Source of the DNA: Loripinus fragilis
Taxonomy: Eukaryota > Mollusca > Bivalvia > Lucinida > Lucinidae
DNA length: 64,000 nucleotides
Direction of reading: 5' to 3'
NCBI GenBank assembly: GCA_964019695.1
Contig: OZ026515.1
Location: 145,937,152-146,001,151 of the forward strand
Part shown: positions 1 through 10,302 of the stretch, piece by piece
Layout: each line of letters begins with the position of its first letter
Numbering within the stretch: position 1 is the first letter of the stretch
Position numbers and translations under genes: made by a program
Notes under the pieces: generated by a model
Told to the model about the DNA's origin: nothing
What the model saw: the letters and a program-made list of their open reading frames with translations, nothing else
Database searches by the model: none

Positions 1-190
1 TGCTATACATCCCTGTCATAAAGTTTCAGTCATGTTGGAGCATTTTCCTGTTTTCCTGGATTGAACCAGTACTAAGCCAAAGATAAAGTGTCTGGCTCAA
101 GGACACAAGACAGTGCCTCTGGTGAGGCTTAAACCGGAGAGACCTCTTTATCTCAAGTTAAGCACTCTACCATTAAGCCACTGTGCTCTG
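1..190 (-). mobile_element. tRNA-derived SINE, decayed
   Basis: Read on the minus strand, the higher end (about 115-190) looks like a tRNA-type promoter, with an A-box-like GGCTTAATGGTAGAG and a degenerate B-box. It is followed by the 'ttgagc ... gacac' body that also occurs at 14733-14900 and 36475-36643. The lower end runs off the window, so no target duplication can be seen. Confidence 0.45.
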
Positions 191-320
191 CAACATGACT
201 GAAAAACATTTGGCTGGGACAAAAAACATCAACTCAAACAAGCACACAGGTTTAGATAAACACAAATTGTCAGCGTAAAATTGTAAAGATTTTCGTAGCC
301 ATAATTTTTGCATATGTTTG

Positions 321-367
321 GGGTGCTCAAAAGAACTGTCATATTGAGACAGTTCTTTTAAGTACCC
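321..367. repeat. 47-bp hairpin repeat, copy 1
   Basis: The sequence is a near-perfect inverted repeat with about 21-bp arms beginning GGGTGCTCAAAAGAACTGTC and a short loop. Related hairpins occur at 2447-2493, 32856-32900 and 42890-42936, so this is a dispersed palindromic family rather than a chance fold. Confidence 0.6.
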
Positions 368-580
368 ACATTGACATTGGCACAACATATGTTTTGATAG
401 AGAAATAAGAAAATTATTTTTCTGTTACGCTCTCTTAACTAAAGGCCTGAAACATATGCATTTAAAATAAGGTTTTTCTTCAGATGTGATAACACAATAT
501 CCACAGAGGCTAGATGTGTAAAATTTGGCATGAACCTTTATCTACAACTATACCTAGTATATGCAAAAGCTCATTATACA

Positions 581-706
581 CCTGGTACGAAGTATATAGG
601 GGGTATATAGTTTTTGCCTTTTCTGTAATTATGTTTGTCTATAACCCTGGTACGAAGTATATAGGGGGTATATAGTTTTTGCCTTTTCTGTAATTATGTT
701 TGTCTG
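581..706. repeat. 65-bp tandem duplication
   Basis: A 65-bp segment starting CCTGGTACGAAG is repeated head to tail almost without change (581-645, then 646-706). The near identity implies a recent local duplication. Confidence 0.85.
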
Positions 707-725
707 TTTCTCTGTAAACTTTTTT

Positions 726-1450
726 TCTGTCAAAGATTTCTCAGTAACCTCTTAAGTAAGGATTCTGCAATTTGGTACAAAGCTTGATAGTGATGAGGTG
801 TATTGTGAAACAAAAAAGCAGCCACATATTTCTTATCAGTCCCTTTATTTGCTCATTTTTCTTTCTCTCCAATGAAAATTTCTGTCACAGATTTCTCGGC
901 TCTTATTGGAGCCAGTGTTTTCAAATTTTGTGTACACCTTCAGGTAGGCAAAGTGTATTGTGTAAATGAAAATTAAAATCATAATCTTCATTTTGCCTTC
1001 TTTTTTCAATTTTTCATTTTTTTCTTCTGTCACTCTTATATAATACATATGGACATTTTTTTCTGTCAAAGATTTCTCAGTGCTCAACTACTTGAGTTAG
1101 GATTCTGAAATTTGGTACAAAGCTTGATAGTGATGAGTTGTATTGTGTAACAAAAAAGCAGCCACATATTGCTTATCAGTCCCTTTATTTGTTCATTTTT
1201 CTTACTCTCAAATGAAAATTTCTTTCACAGATTTCTTAGCTCCTATTGGAGCCAGTGTTTTCAAATTTTGTGTATGCCTTCAGATAGTCAAAGTGTATTG
1301 TGTAAATGAAAATTAAGGTGCTCATCCTCATTTTGCCTTCTTTTTTCAATTTTTCAATGTTTCCTTCTGTCACTCCTATATAATACATGTGGACATTTTA
1401 CTGTCAAAGATTTCTCAGCAACTACTTGATTTAGGATTATGAAATCTTTA
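726..1450. repeat. ~335-bp tandem repeat, 2.1 copies
   Basis: The segment from TCTGTCAAAGATTTCTCAG recurs at about 728, 1061 and 1400, giving a period of 333-340 bp. The first two units are complete and only mildly diverged; the third stops after about 50 bp. Short open frames inside are not conserved between units, so I see no gene here. Confidence 0.85.
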
Positions 1451-1764
1451 ACAAATTTGTCTTTTCTCTGAAAGTGTTACAACCTCTGATGGCTACCGCC
1501 GGGGGTATGTGAGCTTTGCTCACTTCTTGATATATTTTGATTCTTTGCTTGTGACCTATGTGATGAGCAGGTTTATTTTTCTTGTACTGGTTAGTCATAT
1601 GTAAGACATGCGTCAGGATATTCATATTAGTTATCCTTCATGTGCATGAGGTGTGTTATAATAAAAAATCATTTCCCAAAAGCTCACAAGGCATCAAGAA
1701 GCTTTTCAATAATATACCTTGGCTATGTATATAGGTTCCTATCTGCACCTAAACTAAAACAGAG

Positions 1765-2067
1765 CATGCGCGGATCCAGAAAGTTTTGTCAGAGAGGGTA
1801 CAACTTTTCCATTTTTAACATAGGATTTTTTTAGTTGAAGAGAGGATCCAAATACCGCTATAAGCAGGCCATCATGGGCATGCCAGCGAAACACCATTTA
1901 AGTGGCATTTCGCTGGCATACCGATGATGGCCTAACATTGAATGCTGGCTTGGTAGCTTTGTGATGTTTCAACAGTTCGAGAACAGTATTGCTAATGGAC
2001 CCTATATTTTTGTGATTTTTCAGGGGAGATCCGGACCCCCTGTCACCCCCCTCTGGATCTGCGCATG
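1765..2067. mobile_element. MITE family A (CATGCGCGGATCC ends), copy 1
   Basis: The element is bounded by inverted ends CATGCGCGGATCCAGA and TCTGGATCTGCGCATG and carries an internal palindrome centred near 1900, with arms related to AGCGAAACACCATTT. It is non-coding. A degenerate direct repeat of about 50 bp (1716-1763 and 2070-2118) flanks it. Other copies lie at 15028, 34396, 49191 and 49841. Confidence 0.8.
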
Positions 2068-2446
2068 TGTACCTTGGCAAAATAGTTTGCATCTGCACCT
2101 ATTAAAGCTAAAACAGAGATAACAGATATATTTTCTTTCATAGTTATTTTCAGAATCACTGTTTTTCATATTTAAACTTTGGCTGACTCTTTTTTGCTCA
2201 CTTTTGATATTAAAATGCTGTGAAATAAACACCTTGCATCTTTGATATAGCAAAATCTAATGGCTATAAGGACTTAAATATTACTTGAAGTATTGATGCT
2301 TAGTTCAAAGTGTATTGGTCGGGTTAACTGAATGCAAAAATTGAGAGAACATTTTGAGAAAGGAATTTAATTGTTGAACACGCCTCTATATAACAGTGAA
2401 TAATTAAAAACTATTCTTCTTATTTCTGAACTAAAACATATGTTGT

Positions 2447-2493
2447 GGGCACTCAAAAGAACTGTCTCAATAAGACAGTTCTTTTGAGCACCC
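2447..2493. repeat. 47-bp hairpin repeat, copy 2
   Basis: Two 21-bp arms (left GGGCACTCAAAAGAACTGTC) pair with two mismatches around a 5-nt loop. Same family as 321-367. The flanks ('aaaacatatgtt' before, 'gatgggtaagaaaa'-like after) also resemble those of the copy at 42890. Confidence 0.7.
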
Positions 2494-2988
2494 AAAACAG
2501 ATGTTAAAGATAATGGGTAAGAAAAAACAAATGACAGTTTTACACTTAAAATTTCCTGAACTGGAGCTATGGGTGAGTCACTATTTCCTTAGCATTTCAC
2601 CTTAAAAATATGTGCTAGGGTTTAATGAGAATCCCAATAGTAAATAAAAGCAAAATATCTTCATATTTTCTATTGAGACATTAATTATGATTCATTTTAT
2701 ATCTTCTGTTTCACCTTATTACAGACTGGTTCCCTCTTTCTGAGGAAGAGGAGGATGTTTATTACATTTCCATTTCATATTGGGTTAATTTTCTTGGTTA
2801 AATGTGAGTTTTACTAACTATCGAAATGAATTTTGTCATAAGCACTCCTAGCTCAAAATAATTGTTGGGTATTGTGATATATATTAAATTTGGTTGCGCA
2901 AAGACTTTATTTTTTTGTTGTATAAATCCAAAGTGAACTATTCATCCGAAGTTGTTGCTGTTTCCATTTTATTCTTAAAGCTGCATAC

Positions 2989-3344
2989 TCTGTAACTATG
3001 AACATTTTTCGAAAAATTTTATTTTCTAATAAATCATTTGTAAAAGTAAAATTAAGCTATGTTTTCATAATAAAAATGTTCAGTACAGCTGAAAACTGCA
3101 TGGAAAAGTGAATTATCTTATCAAATAGGTGTTTATTTCTCTTGTTGGTAATTATTTGCGTCCCTCCAATAATTCTAGACTGTTGAATTTTAACATAAAT
3201 GCAGTTGTTTTGATGGTGATAACTTGTTAAGAATTACGAAAACGGTAAAATGTTTACCTGAATTTGAGTATTTTTACTGTGTTCTTGGAAAATAAAAATA
3301 TTATTTTTAAAATTAGAAGATCAAAAGTTACAGACTATGCAGCT
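2989..3344. mobile_element. TTAA-flanked non-autonomous DNA element
   Basis: The terminal inverted repeats are AGCTGCATACTCTGTAAC and GTTACAGACTATGCAGCT (17 of 18 match). TTAA flanks both sides (2985-2988 and 3345-3348). TTAA target duplications are typical of the piggyBac and Kolobok superfamilies. The 356-bp interior is AT-rich and non-coding. I cannot choose between the two superfamilies. Confidence 0.75.
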
Positions 3345-3627
3345 TTAAAGATACAGTTTTCCCTATATTCTTAGCCCCCCTCCCCCGCCCTAGATTATAA
3401 CCTCCAATATACAGTCCTCCTGGCAATAGCTCACATAAGCTCACATCAAAGGCAAGTCTTATCAAAGTAATTATGAGGTTTTAAAAGAGATTGAAGTCTA
3501 TGTGTACAGGGCCTGAAAAGGGAACATTGGAAATTTAGTTTACTTTATAACGAAATAAATTTACTTTATAACAAAATAAAATACCCTTTATTGAGTTAAA
3601 TTTTATAATTAATCTTCTTCATTTGTT

Positions 3628-3810
3628 TTTGTGTCGCCTGCAAAGCAAGGATGACATAGGGATCATGACAAAACGAGAAAAATCTTCTTGTCTGAAACCA
3701 CAAGGCTTAGAGCCTTGATATTTGGCATGTAGCATCACCAAGTGAACCTCTACCAAGTTTGTTCAAATTAGCTGGGGCCAAAAATGGCTCACCCTTGAAG
3801 GTCACATGCT
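3628..3810 (+). mobile_element. Repeat-cored (HINE-like) element, left part
   Basis: This begins with 'tgtgtcgcctgcaaag' and passes into one copy of the ~167-bp core unit recognised by 'gaaaccacaaggc' and 'cctctaccaagtttgttc'. It stops in mid-unit at 3810, where the Penelope-like element starts; the unit resumes at 6831. The assignment to Helentron-associated elements rests on the 3' termini seen elsewhere (11574-11594, 12905-12925). Confidence 0.5.
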
Positions 3811-3813
3811 TGT

Positions 3814-4127
3814 ATGACAATAGAACTTTCTAAATGGATAACCTCGTGTCTTACAGCTGTTAAAAAACAAGTTATCAAGTATTGTGAAAAGGTATATGAG
3901 AGATCCGGTAAAAACCTATTTTGGTATATTAAAAATTCAGGTGAAATTTTAGATAAACTTAAAGCTAGAGGTTTCAATGCAACCAGTTTGTCTACTTATG
4001 ATTTTTCTACTCTTTACACTACTTTACCTCATAATTTGATTAAAGATAAACTTATTGATCTTATTGAAAGAACCTTCCAGAGAGAAGGCTCTCCTTACCT
4101 TGCATGTAATGACAGATATGCATTTTT
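3814..4127 (+). pseudogene. Penelope-like reverse transcriptase, N-terminal fragment
   Basis: About 105 codons are open and contain the palm motif TYDFSTLYTTLPH (residues 61-73 from the first Met), the A-motif form typical of Penelope-like reverse transcriptases. The frame reads on into the inserted element at 4128 and ends at 4320 with unrelated residues. The upstream N-terminus of the protein is missing. In the cell this class copies its own RNA; this copy cannot, because it is truncated and interrupted. Confidence 0.75.
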
Positions 4128-5374
4128 ATGTCTCCCCCCTTTAGGGTCGGGAGACATATTGTTTTTCCACGGGCGTCTGTCCATCTGTCCGTCTGTCTGT
4201 CTGTCTGTCTGTCACAAATCGTGTCCGCTCTATAACTTGAAAACCGCTGAAGCTATATTGAAGAAACTTTATACAAATATCAATCAGCATGAGATGACGT
4301 GCAGAGTGCAAGAATGGTAACTCTGCCTTTGATACTTTTGGAGTTATTTCCCTTTGAACTTTGTGCATCACAAAAATCGTGTCCGCTCTATAACTTGAAA
4401 AACACTCAAGCTATATTCACCAAACTTCATACAAATATCAATGAGCATGAGATGACGTGCAGAGTGCAAGAATGATAACTCTGCCTTTTATGCTTTTGGA
4501 GTTATTTCCCTTTGAAATTTGTGCATCACAAAAATCGTGTCCGCTCTATAACTTGAAAACCACATAAGCTAAATTCACGAAACTTTATACAAAAATCAAT
4601 CAGCATGAGATGATATGCAGAGTGCAAGAATGGTAACTCTGCCTTTTATACTTTTTGAGTTATCTCCCTTGGAACTTTGTGCATCACAAAAATCGTGTCC
4701 GCTTTATAACTTGAAAACGGCTTAAGCTATATTCATGAAACTTCATACAAATATCAATCAGCATGAGATGATATGCAGAGTGCAAGAATGGTAACTCTGC
4801 CTTTTATACTTTTTGAGTTATTTCCCTTGGAACTTTGTGCATCACAAAAATCGTGTCCGTTCTATAACTTGAAAACGGCTTAAGCTATATTCACGAAACT
4901 TTATACAAATATCAATCAGCATAAGATGACGTGCAGAGTGCAAGAATAGTAAATCTGCCTTCTACACTTTTTGAGTTATTTTCCTTGGAACTTTGTCCAT
5001 CACAAAAACCATGTCCGCTCTATAAATTGAAAACTGCTTAAGCTATATTCACGAAACTTTATACAAGTATCAATCAACATGAGTCGACGTGCAGAGTGCA
5101 AGAATAGTAACGTTGTCATTTATACTCTTTGAGTTATTTCCCCTGGAACTTTGTCAATCACAAAAACAATTATCTATGACTATTTTATACCAGGTTATGA
5201 TTGTGCAATAGTTAACTACATTGACAGATATCTTTACTAGATACGAGCTGATTGTCTGCATGAAATTACTAGAAATTGTATTTAATGTTTCTGTTTGAAA
5301 TTGTATTTAAAGACTCATGCTTTTGACATCAAAAGGGGGGAGACATCTGTTTTTTCGTAGAAAAACAATTCTAG
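4128..5374 (+). mobile_element. Pearl-like element with Helentron-type ends
   Basis: The left end has a hairpin (ATGTCTCCC paired with GGGAGACAT). A (CTGT)n tract at about 4190-4212 follows, then six 158-bp tandem units, then a unique region. The right end has AGGGGGGAGACAT, a TGTTTTT/AAAAACA hairpin and the terminus ATTCTAG followed by T. ATTGTTTTTCCACG near the left end pairs with the extreme right end, giving asymmetric inverted repeats. Hairpin, CTAG-like terminus, T/T insertion and a microsatellite plus ~160-bp core match my knowledge of bivalve pearl elements and Helentron-associated elements. Non-coding. Both junctions are fixed by the interrupted reverse transcriptase reading frame. 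Confidence 0.7.
4213..5170 (+). repeat. 158-bp tandem repeat, 6 units
   Basis: The anchor GTGTCCGCTCTATAACTTG occurs at about 4221, 4379, 4537, 4695, 4853 and 5011, exactly 158 bp apart each time. A shortened seventh end stops near 5170. The constant spacing with scattered substitutions shows unit-by-unit amplification without later indels. It is the core of the element at 4128-5374. Confidence 0.9.
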
Positions 5375-6311
5375 TTTACTTCAGAAAAACCTAAAAAATA
5401 TTATGCATGGTTGTGTCAAAATGTATGTGATGTGCTGACCTCTTTGTTGGACAACATTTTTATTCGATTTGGCACCAAGCTGTATAGACAAGTAGTTGGG
5501 ATTCCTATGGGCCCTAATTGTGCTCCCCTGGTTGTAGATTTATTCCTGTTTTGTTATGAGAGGGACTTTATGATGTCTTTCTGTTGATAAGCAGGCTGAT
5601 GTTATTGATGCGTTTAACAATACATCCAGATATTTGGACGATATTTTAAATATTAATAATAGTTATTTTGACAATATGGTTAGTCAAATATACCCTTCAG
5701 AGCTCCAACTGAATAAAGCCAATACCTCTGATACCAAAGCCACATTTTTAGTCAATTTCTAATGATATTGTTTCTACCAAAATTTATAATAAACGCGACA
5801 ACTTTGATTTTGAAATTGTCAATTTCCCATTTTAGATGGTGATGTTCCTCGTTCCTATGGAGTCTATATCTCTCGACTCATTCGTTTTGCTAGAGCATCT
5901 AGCTATATTACTGACTTCAACACTTGCAATAAATTGTTAACTCAGAAACTTCTTAAACAAGGCTATCAGTATCATAAACTTCGCAAAACTTTTTCAAAAT
6001 TTTATAGACGATACTATTATTTGATTTCTAAATTCCAAGTTGGACTTAAATCTCTCTTGCGCCAAGGACTTTCGGAACCTGATTTCTATGGTGACTTGGT
6101 GTATAAATTGAAGAAGATTGTTGGCTCTAATAATTTTTCAGCGCAGTTCATTAAAATATTTCCCCATTATAAAAAGATTGGCTATAACATTAATGTATTG
6201 CAACAGACTGCATGCTTGGTGGTCAACCCAATCATGGTTGGCAACTTTGCTTTCCTCTTTAATTGCACGCCGGTGGGTCGGACTTCAGACTCTATGATGG
6301 TTCCGACTTAA
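5375..6311 (+). pseudogene. Penelope-like reverse transcriptase, C-terminal fragment
   Basis: The frame resumes immediately after the insertion (TSEKPKKYYAW at 5379). It contains the B motif GIPMGPNCAPL and, after a stop (TGA at about 5585) and a frame change, the C motif SRYLDDIL with the catalytic DD pair. A final open stretch (5934-6311) gives the thumb-like C-terminus ending VGRTSDSMMVPT. At least two lesions (a stop/frameshift near 5585 and another near 5760) break it, apart from the inserted element. Confidence 0.8.
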
Positions 6312-6830
6312 AGACTTATCTATTAATGAGATGGTAGGGGCCTGATGCTTTGGCTGTTTGTCGGGCCTACCGGGGTTTACCTGTTGGATTTCTTTTGCTC
6401 TGCTATTCAGTTTTATTTACTGTTGAGTCCTTATTTTTGTTTTATCTCCTTGTTATATCTTGATTTATATGTTTTTGGAGATGATGCATTGATAAGTTAG
6501 GGGTCTTTCATGTAAACCAAATATCTATGTGTCTTGATCCACATCTGAATTAAGGGTGAGGTTGGCGCCGTTAAACCAGTAAAATATTTTAATGACTGTT
6601 CCAGGGTGATACTTCTTTTGTGGATCTTTTGTGTTTTTGTTCTGTCTCGTGTTTGCTATGTCTTTGTACGCGTCTGTTTATCTGTGCTTTGTGGTCACCT
6701 GCTGGGAAAGGGCTAACCTCTTGGCTCACGTTTGTGGTGTCTCACTGTGAGTTTGTCACTTTCCCATTGGTATCCTGGGTCAGGTGTGGTACTTGATTGT
6801 ATCGATTCCTGATCTTTGCACCCTTACTTA

Positions 6831-7310
6831 CTTTACATAGGTTTATAATTATAGGGAATTTAAAAAATGAAAAAATCTTCTTGTCTGAGACCACAAGGCC
6901 TAGAGCCTAGCATTCACCAAGTGGACCTCTACCAAGTTTGTGGAAATTATGCCCCTGTGACCATTTTTGGGCCTGCCCCGGGGTCATATGCTTATATAAA
7001 ATCAACTTTTTTTTCAGAATATGGCCATGTTGCATATCAAATTAAAGGGAATGAAGCATACATTAACATGCTAGCAAATATATTGTCCTTACACACACCC
7101 TTGACCACTGGGGTGGTGTCAGAAGGTCAATTTATTTCTTTTCCGAAAGTAGTTGTGTTGCATATCAGATTAATGGGAATAAAACAGATAACGCAATGCA
7201 TGCAAATATTCTGCCCTTTTATGCCCCCAAGATCCCTGGATGAGGCCAAATCATTTTGGGTTTTTTCTGAAGAAGGTCATGTTGCATATCAAATTAAAAG
7301 AAAATAAGTT
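6831..7310 (+). mobile_element. Repeat-cored element resumed after the Penelope insertion
   Basis: The interrupted core unit continues ('ctttacatagg', then 'gaccacaaggcctagag'). It then degenerates into three looser repeats of the 'catgttgcatatcaaattaa' type (about 7025, 7155, 7275). The 146-codon open stretch here is repeat-derived and I do not call it a gene. Confidence 0.5.
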
Positions 7311-7364
7311 AAAAACATTGGGCGTTGGGCACCATTGTCCTAGCTAGAGCGAAAATATTTTACC

Positions 7365-7432
7365 TGCCCCAGTTGGAAATCGAACCCAGGTTGCTGGATC
7401 TACAGGCAAACACTCTACCACGTCACTGTAAA
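7365..7432 (-). repeat. tRNA-like SINE head
   Basis: On the minus strand this holds an A-box-like GACGTGGTAGAGTG and a B-box GGTTCGATTTC about 40 bp apart, as in a tRNA-derived pol III promoter. The arms do not form a complete cloverleaf, so I read it as a SINE head and not a tRNA gene. Confidence 0.4.
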
Positions 7433-7849
7433 AGCCGGCTTCTACCGCAAGCCAGTAGAAGTGTATTTATATATACATAGACCCTGTGACACAAGTCAAA
7501 TGTTTGACCTAATGCTCACCCCTGACCATTTGGGGTGTGTAAGTATGTCAAACATTGAAATTGTGCTGATCGAACATAGTGAATTGATAGGCTTTGGTTA
7601 TGATCTGATTGCATGATATCCAAGATGGACTTGTGTGTTGGGGAAATGGGATTCATATTTTGTGGTTAACATCCTCTCCTTATAACAAGGATTCAGGTGA
7701 GCTATGCAGGGCCTTGCTTGTTTGTGATATTGACATTAGCTTATTCCTTGTATTCTGTTTTAGTGATGAATTTGGGGGTGTTGACCAGAATTATCTCAAT
7801 GAGACAAAGGTCTTTAGATAAGAGTGTGTAATTAAAAATTCATTTTGTT

Positions 7850-8376
7850 ATTAAACAAACATCTTCTCTTCTGAAACCAAAGGGCCAATTGAACTCAAAT
7901 TTCATATGGAGACCCCTTAGGGTGGGGGAACAAAAGTTTGTTCAAATGGTCCTGGTTACATTACCCAGATGGCCACCACGCCCATATATGGTAAAAACCC
8001 TTTAAAATCTTCCCTAGAACCAGAAGGCCTATGACAGGGGGACTTGGTTATGTAGCATTGGGATGTGGGGCCTACCAGGTTTGTTCAAATGATATTCCTA
8101 GGTTGACCTTGACCTTCTTAGCGTCAAGGTCAAATTTGCTTCCTAATGCATTTAAATTGGAATTTTATTGTGATCATTGGATGTCTGTTGTCCGTCGTGT
8201 GTCGTCTGTCGTCAACAATTGCTTAAAACGACATATCCTCCTAAACTACTGTCTGGATTTTGACCAAACTTGGTAGGAATGATCCTTATATGACCCTCTT
8301 TTAAAATTGTTCAAATGGTTCCAGTCCATTGCATATCTAGGTCACACAGGCTAAAAAAAATCAAGATGAAAACTTT
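7850..8376 (+). repeat. Repeat-cored element fragment
   Basis: It includes the phrase 'aatgcatttaaattgga', shared with about 12043 and 12522, and a (GTCC/GTCGT)n-like microsatellite at about 8185-8215. That microsatellite leads into 'aaaacgacatatcctcct', a layout like the core entry of bivalve repeat-cored elements. It is diverged and non-coding. Confidence 0.4.
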
Positions 8377-8733
8377 AAAAATCATCTTCTCTGAAACCAC
8401 AAGGCCTAGAGCTTTGATATTTGGTATGTAGCATTACCTAGTGGACCTCTACCAAGTTTGTGCAAATTATAGCCCTGGGGCCAGAAATGGCCCCGCCCTG
8501 GGGGTCACATGTTTTACATAGGCTAATATAGGGAGCAACATGAAAAGATCTTCTCTGAAACCACATGGCCTAGAGCTTTAATATTTGGTATGTAGCATCA
8601 CCTAGTGGACCTCTACCAAGTTTGTTCAAATTATAGCCCTGGTGCCAAAAATAGCCCCGCCCCGGGGGTCAGGTTTTACATAGGCTTATATAGGGAGCAA
8701 TATGAAAAAATCTTCTCTGAAACCATAAGGCCT
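8377..8733 (+). repeat. ~167-bp core repeat array, left part
   Basis: Two complete units and part of a third begin at 'gaaaccacaaggcctagag' (about 8393, 8557, 8717), each with GGGGCC-rich 'ggccccgcccc' blocks. The third unit is cut at 'aaggcct' by the element at 8734-10302 and continues at 10303. Confidence 0.8.
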
Positions 8734-10302
8734 GCAGGGTTCCATAGAAATTCAAAAACAAAATTCCATGATTTTTCCATGATTTTTTCATGATCAACAA
8801 TGTAATTTCCATGATCATTTAACGCGCGGCATCCAACCTCCCCTCTTTGCAGCATCCTCAGTATTCTTTACCACATTGAGCATAATTGTGACTAACTGTT
8901 ACCAGAACATGTCTTTCTTATATTTTTCAATATTTCTTTCAATACTTCTTTCAATAATTCATCATTCTATATCTTTTTCCAAATAACTATCCGAAAAGGT
9001 CACTTATATGGCCAATTTTACAATAAGAAACACCATACTACCTGGATGATTGAATTGAAATGGCTCCAAAGGTTTTATGATGATATATTTGGAATAACTT
9101 TAATTCAGGCTTTCAAGTGCCCTTCCACGAAAAAGTAGGGAAAAGGTGAGAATAATGTTTTTGAAAAAGTAGGGATTATCCAATGTAAAAGATAGGGAAA
9201 GTAGGGCTCTTTCAAACCAATAATTCATAACAATGAGTCATTAAATTAATGACAATATATCAAAATAAGCAGGATAAAAGTGGTGACAATAAATCCATCC
9301 AAAAATAAAATAACTTTTGCAGCTGAAAACTTCAAAGTGAGAAATTGAGTGGGCATTTACCCAAAAAACAAGTCTAATTATTGAGAAATCTGAGCGAGCG
9401 AAGCGAGTGGGGATTTTTTTTGATGATTTTATTGCATAAATGACATTTTAAGTGAGAAAGTTAGGATAGTAAAAGTAAGAAAGACGGCAAAGATCAGGAA
9501 TTGATACAATCAAGTACCACACCTGACCCAGGATACCACATGGGAAAGTAACAATACCACAATAAACATCAAGAGGTCAGCCCTTTCCCAGTATGTGACC
9601 ACAAGGCAGCAATGAACAGACACAAAAGCATGACAATCACAAGATATAAATAACACAATGATCCACAAAAGAAGTACCGCCTTGAAACGGTCAGTAAACT
9701 ATTTTACTGGAGGGCTTAAACCGGTTTCACGATGCCAACCTCACCCTTAGTTCAGATGTGGATCAAGACACATAGATTCTGGTTTGCATGAAAGACCCCT
9801 ATCTTATCCATGCATCATTTCCTAGAACATATAAATCAAGATATAAAAAGGATATAAAGCAAAGATAAGGACTCGCTTGAATGCCTGTTTTATATGATTC
9901 ACCCTGCAAATTAAGAATCTGATAGGTCAAAAGATTCAATGAGGCTTTTACATTCCATTCAAAAACATATGAATATCTTTTGGTTATACCGTTTATACAA
10001 ATAAACGAATGTTTCTGACATGCCTAAATTGCATACATTTTTAAGGCTACATGTATCTTACTATAAAATATCAGGCACAATAAGTGCAGGCCCTGTTGTG
10101 GACCAAACATATATTTTGAAACAATAATAAAAACTTAAATCACCAGTAGCCAGAAAACAAGCAGTCAAACACACAAATTATTTCACAAAATTCCATGATT
10201 TTCCCATGATTTTTCAGTTTTATTCAAATTCCATGATTTTTCCATGCATGGAACTTTTTTTTTGTGATTTTCCAGGTTTTCCAGTGCTCGTGGGAACCCT
10301 GC
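8734..10302. mobile_element. hAT-like non-autonomous DNA element
   Basis: The inverted ends GCAGGGTTCC and GGAACCCTGC bound a 1569-bp insertion into a core repeat unit. CAGGG-type ends are usual for hAT elements. The flanks (aaggcct / ccgcct) allow only an imperfect 8-bp target duplication. Subterminal regions on both sides repeat 'ccatgatttttccatg', as expected for transposase-binding clusters. No transposase is seen. It carries a Penelope 3' tail at 9476-9900. Confidence 0.6.
9476..9900 (-). mobile_element. Penelope-like 3' tail, 5'-truncated
   Basis: On the minus strand this matches the 3' untranslated region of the element at 3811-6830, from about 6400 to its end ('cctgggtcaggtgtggtact', then 'gatctttgcc'). 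No coding part remains. Truncation at the 5' side is what target-primed reverse transcription produces. Confidence 0.75.

Larger units (their letters stand above)
3811..6830 (+). mobile_element. Penelope-like retroelement, degenerate
   Basis: The segment encodes a broken reverse transcriptase (3814-4127 and 5375-6311) followed by a ~520-bp 3' untranslated tail ending near 6830 ('gatctttgca', then 'cttactta'). The tail recurs, mostly 5'-truncated, at 9476-9900 (-), 13430-13700 (+), 54985-55245 (+) and 62110-62750 (-), which fixes the 3' end. The element interrupts a 167-bp core repeat exactly (left 'cacatgct', right 'ctttacatagg'), with at most a CT duplication. I saw no GIY-YIG endonuclease in the surviving coding part. 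It is itself split by 4128-5374. Confidence 0.75.

Noticed and set aside
6867..7307. 146-codon frame after the Penelope element
   Set aside because: Built of core-repeat units; the same phrases at 8377-11511 are in shifting frames with stops.
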